A stretch of 27,771 nt of DNA from contig JAMPYA010000006.1 in assembly GCA_023700885.1 (NCBI GenBank), positions 1-27,771 of the forward strand, given 5' to 3'. The stretch comes from Flavobacteriaceae bacterium. Lineage in GTDB: Bacteria; Bacteroidota; Bacteroidia; Flavobacteriales; Flavobacteriaceae. A program made the translations under genes and the position numbers. The notes under the pieces are model-generated. The model did not search any database and had not been told where the DNA came from. It saw only the letters and a list, made by a program, of their open reading frames with translations. Below, piece after piece: positions 25,673 to 27,771 of the stretch. Numbering within the stretch: the first letter of the stretch is position 1; each line of letters starts with the position of its first letter.

Positions 25673-26314
25673 TTATTTTACTCTACTTATGGTTAATCCA
25701 TCGCGAATAGGTAACAATACCGTTTCAATTCTTGGATCTTCTTTTAATAACTTATTATAAGAAACCAGCGCTTTGGTGTCAAAATCATTTAAAGCGATAG
25801 GTTCAACCACTTTTCCTTTCCACAAAACATTATCCGATAAAATAATTCCGTCAGTATTCATTTTGTTGATAACAGCATGAAAATAATTGGCATAATTAAT
25901 TTTATCTGCATCAATAAAAACCAAATCAAATTTTACATCTAATATTGGAATGATCTCTAAAGCATTTCCAACATGCTGTTTTATTTGATGATTATAGGGT
26001 GATTTTTCAAAATACTTCGATTGAATCGGCCTTAATTCTTCATTAATATCGATGGTGTGAATCATTCCGTTTTCTCCTAATCCTTCAGCTAAACATAAGG
26101 TTGCATAACCCGTATAAGTTCCTATTTCAAGAATGTTTAATGGACTTTTAATTTTAGAAATCATGGATAATAACCGCCCCTGATAAGCGCCACTCAACAT
26201 TAGCGGATTTAAAACCTTTTGCCATGTTTCTTGGTTGAGTTCTTGTAATAATTGAGGTTCATCGCTACTACAATCTTCTAAATATTTTTCAATTTTTGAT
26301 GATACTATATCCAT
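25673..26314 (-). CDS. class I SAM-dependent O-methyltransferase
   Basis: Transfers a methyl group from S-adenosylmethionine to a hydroxyl of a small molecule, by similarity to the catechol/caffeoyl-CoA O-methyltransferase group. In the 213-residue product motif I reads NILEIGTYTGYATLCLAEGL (about 59-78), an acidic ribose-binding residue follows in IHTIDINEE, and the metal/catalytic region reads LVFIDADKINYANYF and GIILSDNVLWKGKV. The first ATG (26314) gives a typical start. It is convergent with the PAP2 gene and divergent from panB. The natural substrate is unknown. Confidence 0.92.
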   Translation of the reverse strand: MDIVSSKIEKYLEDCSSDEPQLLQELNQETWQKVLNPLMLSGAYQGRLLSMISKIKSPLNILEIGTYTGYATLCLAEGLGENGMIHTIDINEELRPIQSKYFEKSPYNHQIKQHVGNALEIIPILDVKFDLVFIDADKINYANYFHAVINKMNTDGIILSDNVLWKGKVVEPIALNDFDTKALVSYNKLLKEDPRIETVLLPIRDGLTISRVK

Positions 26315-26335
26315 AATATTTCAAGTTAATTATTA

Positions 26336-26343
26336 CAAAAATA
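26336..26343 (-). promoter_or_regulatory. -7 element of the O-methyltransferase gene
   Basis: TATTTTTG on the minus strand, 21 nt upstream of the ATG, matches TAnnTTTG. No -33 TTG is seen at the usual distance. Confidence 0.4.
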
Positions 26344-26445
26344 CGTTTTAATTACCTTTAAAGTAATTCTCTAAAATTGAAATTCATTGCCAATAACTAA
26401 TTTCTTATATTTTCATTACTTTTACATTACCTAAAACTTTAAACC

Positions 26446-27264
26446 ATGTCAACAGCCAAAAAAGACTACAAAAAAATTACTACTAAATCGTTAGTAGACA
26501 TGAAAGCCAATGGCGAAAAAATTGCCATGTTAACGGCTTATGATTTTACGATGGCTAAAATTTTAGATCACGCCGGAATTGATGTTTTGTTAGTGGGAGA
26601 TTCTGCTTCTAATGTAATTGCCGGCCATGAAACAACATTACCAATTACACTTAACGATATGATTTACCATGCTAGCGCAGTTGTTAGAGCGTGTGAACGA
26701 GCTCTAATTGTGGTTGATATGCCGTTTGGAAGTTATCAGTCTGATGCTAAAGAAGCATTGCGTTCTGCTATCCGAATTATGAAAGAATCTGGTGGGCATG
26801 CCGTAAAATTAGAGGGAGGTAAAGAAATTAAAGATTCTATAAAATTGATTTTAAAAGCCGGTATTCCTGTGATGGGACATTTAGGTTTAACCCCACAATC
26901 TATTTATAAATTTGGGACTTACACGGTTAGAGCCAAAGAAGAACAAGAGGCAGAAAAATTACTAGCCGACGCCAAATTATTAGAAAACTTAGGTTGTTTT
27001 GCTATTGTTTTAGAAAAAGTTCCGGCAAAATTGGCACAACAAGTAGCCGAAAGTTTAACCATTCCAATCATCGGTATTGGAGCTGGTGGTGGAGTAGACG
27101 GACAAGTATTGGTTACTCATGATATGCTGGGAATGACGCATGAATTTAGTCCACGATTTTTACGTCGATATTTGCATTTATATGATGATATGTCTAATGC
27201 ATTTATCAAATATATAGAAGATGTAAAAAGTGAAGATTTTCCAAATGAAAACGAGCAATATTAA
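26446..27264 (+). CDS. panB: 3-methyl-2-oxobutanoate hydroxymethyltransferase
   Basis: First step of pantothenate (coenzyme A) synthesis: adds a hydroxymethyl group from methylene-tetrahydrofolate to 2-oxoisovalerate, giving ketopantoate. The 272-residue product has MLTAYDFTMAKILDHAG, the Mg-binding region LLVGDSASNVIAGHETTLP, VVDMPFGSYQ, AVKLEGG, and GIPVMGHLGLTPQS, all typical of the decameric TIM-barrel enzyme, and is of normal length. Other pan genes are not in the window. A dehydrogenase gene follows after 48 nt in the same direction. Confidence 0.96.
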   Translation: MSTAKKDYKKITTKSLVDMKANGEKIAMLTAYDFTMAKILDHAGIDVLLVGDSASNVIAGHETTLPITLNDMIYHASAVVRACERALIVVDMPFGSYQSDAKEALRSAIRIMKESGGHAVKLEGGKEIKDSIKLILKAGIPVMGHLGLTPQSIYKFGTYTVRAKEEQEAEKLLADAKLLENLGCFAIVLEKVPAKLAQQVAESLTIPIIGIGAGGGVDGQVLVTHDMLGMTHEFSPRFLRRYLHLYDDMSNAFIKYIEDVKSEDFPNENEQY

Positions 27265-27312
27265 CCAATTGATAATTAATAAGCAATCTCTTTTAATATT
27301 TAAATAGTATAT

Positions 27313-27771
27313 ATGAAAATCCTTCAATTAGATTCAAATCATCTTTTATTAAAAGAACGATTAATTAATCTTGGGTTTGAAGTTGAAGATGATTTTACTT
27401 CAACTAAAACCGAAATTGAATCAAAAATTGCTAATTACGAAGGAATTATTATCAGAAGTCGATTTAAAATTGACAAATCATTCTTAGAAAAAGCAAGTAA
27501 TTTAAAATTTATTGGCAGAGTTGGTGCCGGATTAGAAAATATTGACCAAGAATTTGCAAATACTAAAGGGATTCATCTTATTGCAGCTCCGGAAGGAAAT
27601 AAAAATGCTGTTGGCGAACATGCGCTAGGTATGATTTTAGCACTGTTTAATAAACTTAAAAAAGCTGATTTAGAGATTAGACAAGGCAAATGGTTACGCG
27701 AAGATAACCGCGGAATTGAACTGGAAGGGAAAACAATAGGTATTATTGGCTACGGAAATATGGGTAAGGCA
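27313..27771 (+). CDS. D-2-hydroxyacid dehydrogenase, 5' part
   Basis: The ORF opens at ATG 27313 and runs 153 codons to the window edge. It shows the substrate-binding domain of the D-isomer-specific 2-hydroxyacid dehydrogenases (IIIRSRFKIDKSFLEKASNLKFIGRVGAGLENID, then APEGNKNAVGEHALGMIL) and the start of the NAD-binding Rossmann domain (GKTIGIIGYGNMGKA). A 3-phosphoglycerate dehydrogenase-like role (serine synthesis) is possible, but related enzymes use other acids, and the C-terminal part needed to decide is missing. Confidence 0.88.
   Translation, partial: MKILQLDSNHLLLKERLINLGFEVEDDFTSTKTEIESKIANYEGIIIRSRFKIDKSFLEKASNLKFIGRVGAGLENIDQEFANTKGIHLIAAPEGNKNAVGEHALGMILALFNKLKKADLEIRQGKWLREDNRGIELEGKTIGIIGYGNMGKA

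Overview
The window looks like a chromosomal segment of a member of the Flavobacteriaceae (Bacteroidota). It is AT-rich. Many promoters fit the Bacteroidota pattern (TTG about 18-21 nt upstream of TAnnTTTG). It encodes a PorP/SprF-type protein and a secreted protease with a gliding-motility-type C-terminal sorting domain, both signs of a type IX secretion system (T9SS). The ATP synthase beta/epsilon genes form a two-gene unit with a short epsilon subunit. No tRNA, rRNA, prophage, CRISPR array or classical insertion sequence was seen, and no stretch longer than about 300 bases lacks a gene.

Layout. 1-2390 (minus): 5' part of leuS (leucyl-tRNA synthetase), which carries an in-frame insertion of about 158 codons encoding a DUF559/Vsr-like endonuclease domain bounded by imperfect terminal inverted repeats. 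2551-5836: metal uptake block, with a ZIP transporter (plus) converging on feoA-feoB and a 39-residue FeoB-associated Cys-rich peptide (minus). 6024-7349: rseP site-2 protease. 7421-9224 (minus): atpD-atpC. 9387-12254 (minus): TonB-dependent receptor. 12427-16333 (minus): secreted M43 metalloprotease followed by a PorP/SprF gene. 16473-18702 (plus): ribF-serS. 18841-21354 (plus): DUF4286 gene, rsmA and mgtE. 21351-21884 (minus): SpoU/TrmH RNA methyltransferase. 22108-25584 (plus): mutS, tatA and a PAP2 phosphatase. 25673-26314 (minus): O-methyltransferase. 26446-27771 (plus): panB and the 5' part of a D-2-hydroxyacid dehydrogenase.

How the genes work together. Most are core functions: translation (leuS, serS, rsmA, trmH-like), energy (atpDC), cofactors (ribF, panB), repair (mutS) and envelope (rseP, tatA, PAP2). 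The feo genes form an iron-uptake operon with a palindromic operator-like site inside the promoter. The M43 protease and the PorP/SprF protein are a typical T9SS cargo plus outer-membrane partner pair.

The most unusual feature is the nuclease domain inside leuS. The reading frame is open across the whole insertion and the catalytic motifs visible on both sides are intact, so the synthetase appears to be made as one chimeric protein. The inverted repeats, each containing a 19-bp palindrome, suggest a mobile in-frame element that behaves like an intein in choice of target but has no splicing motifs.
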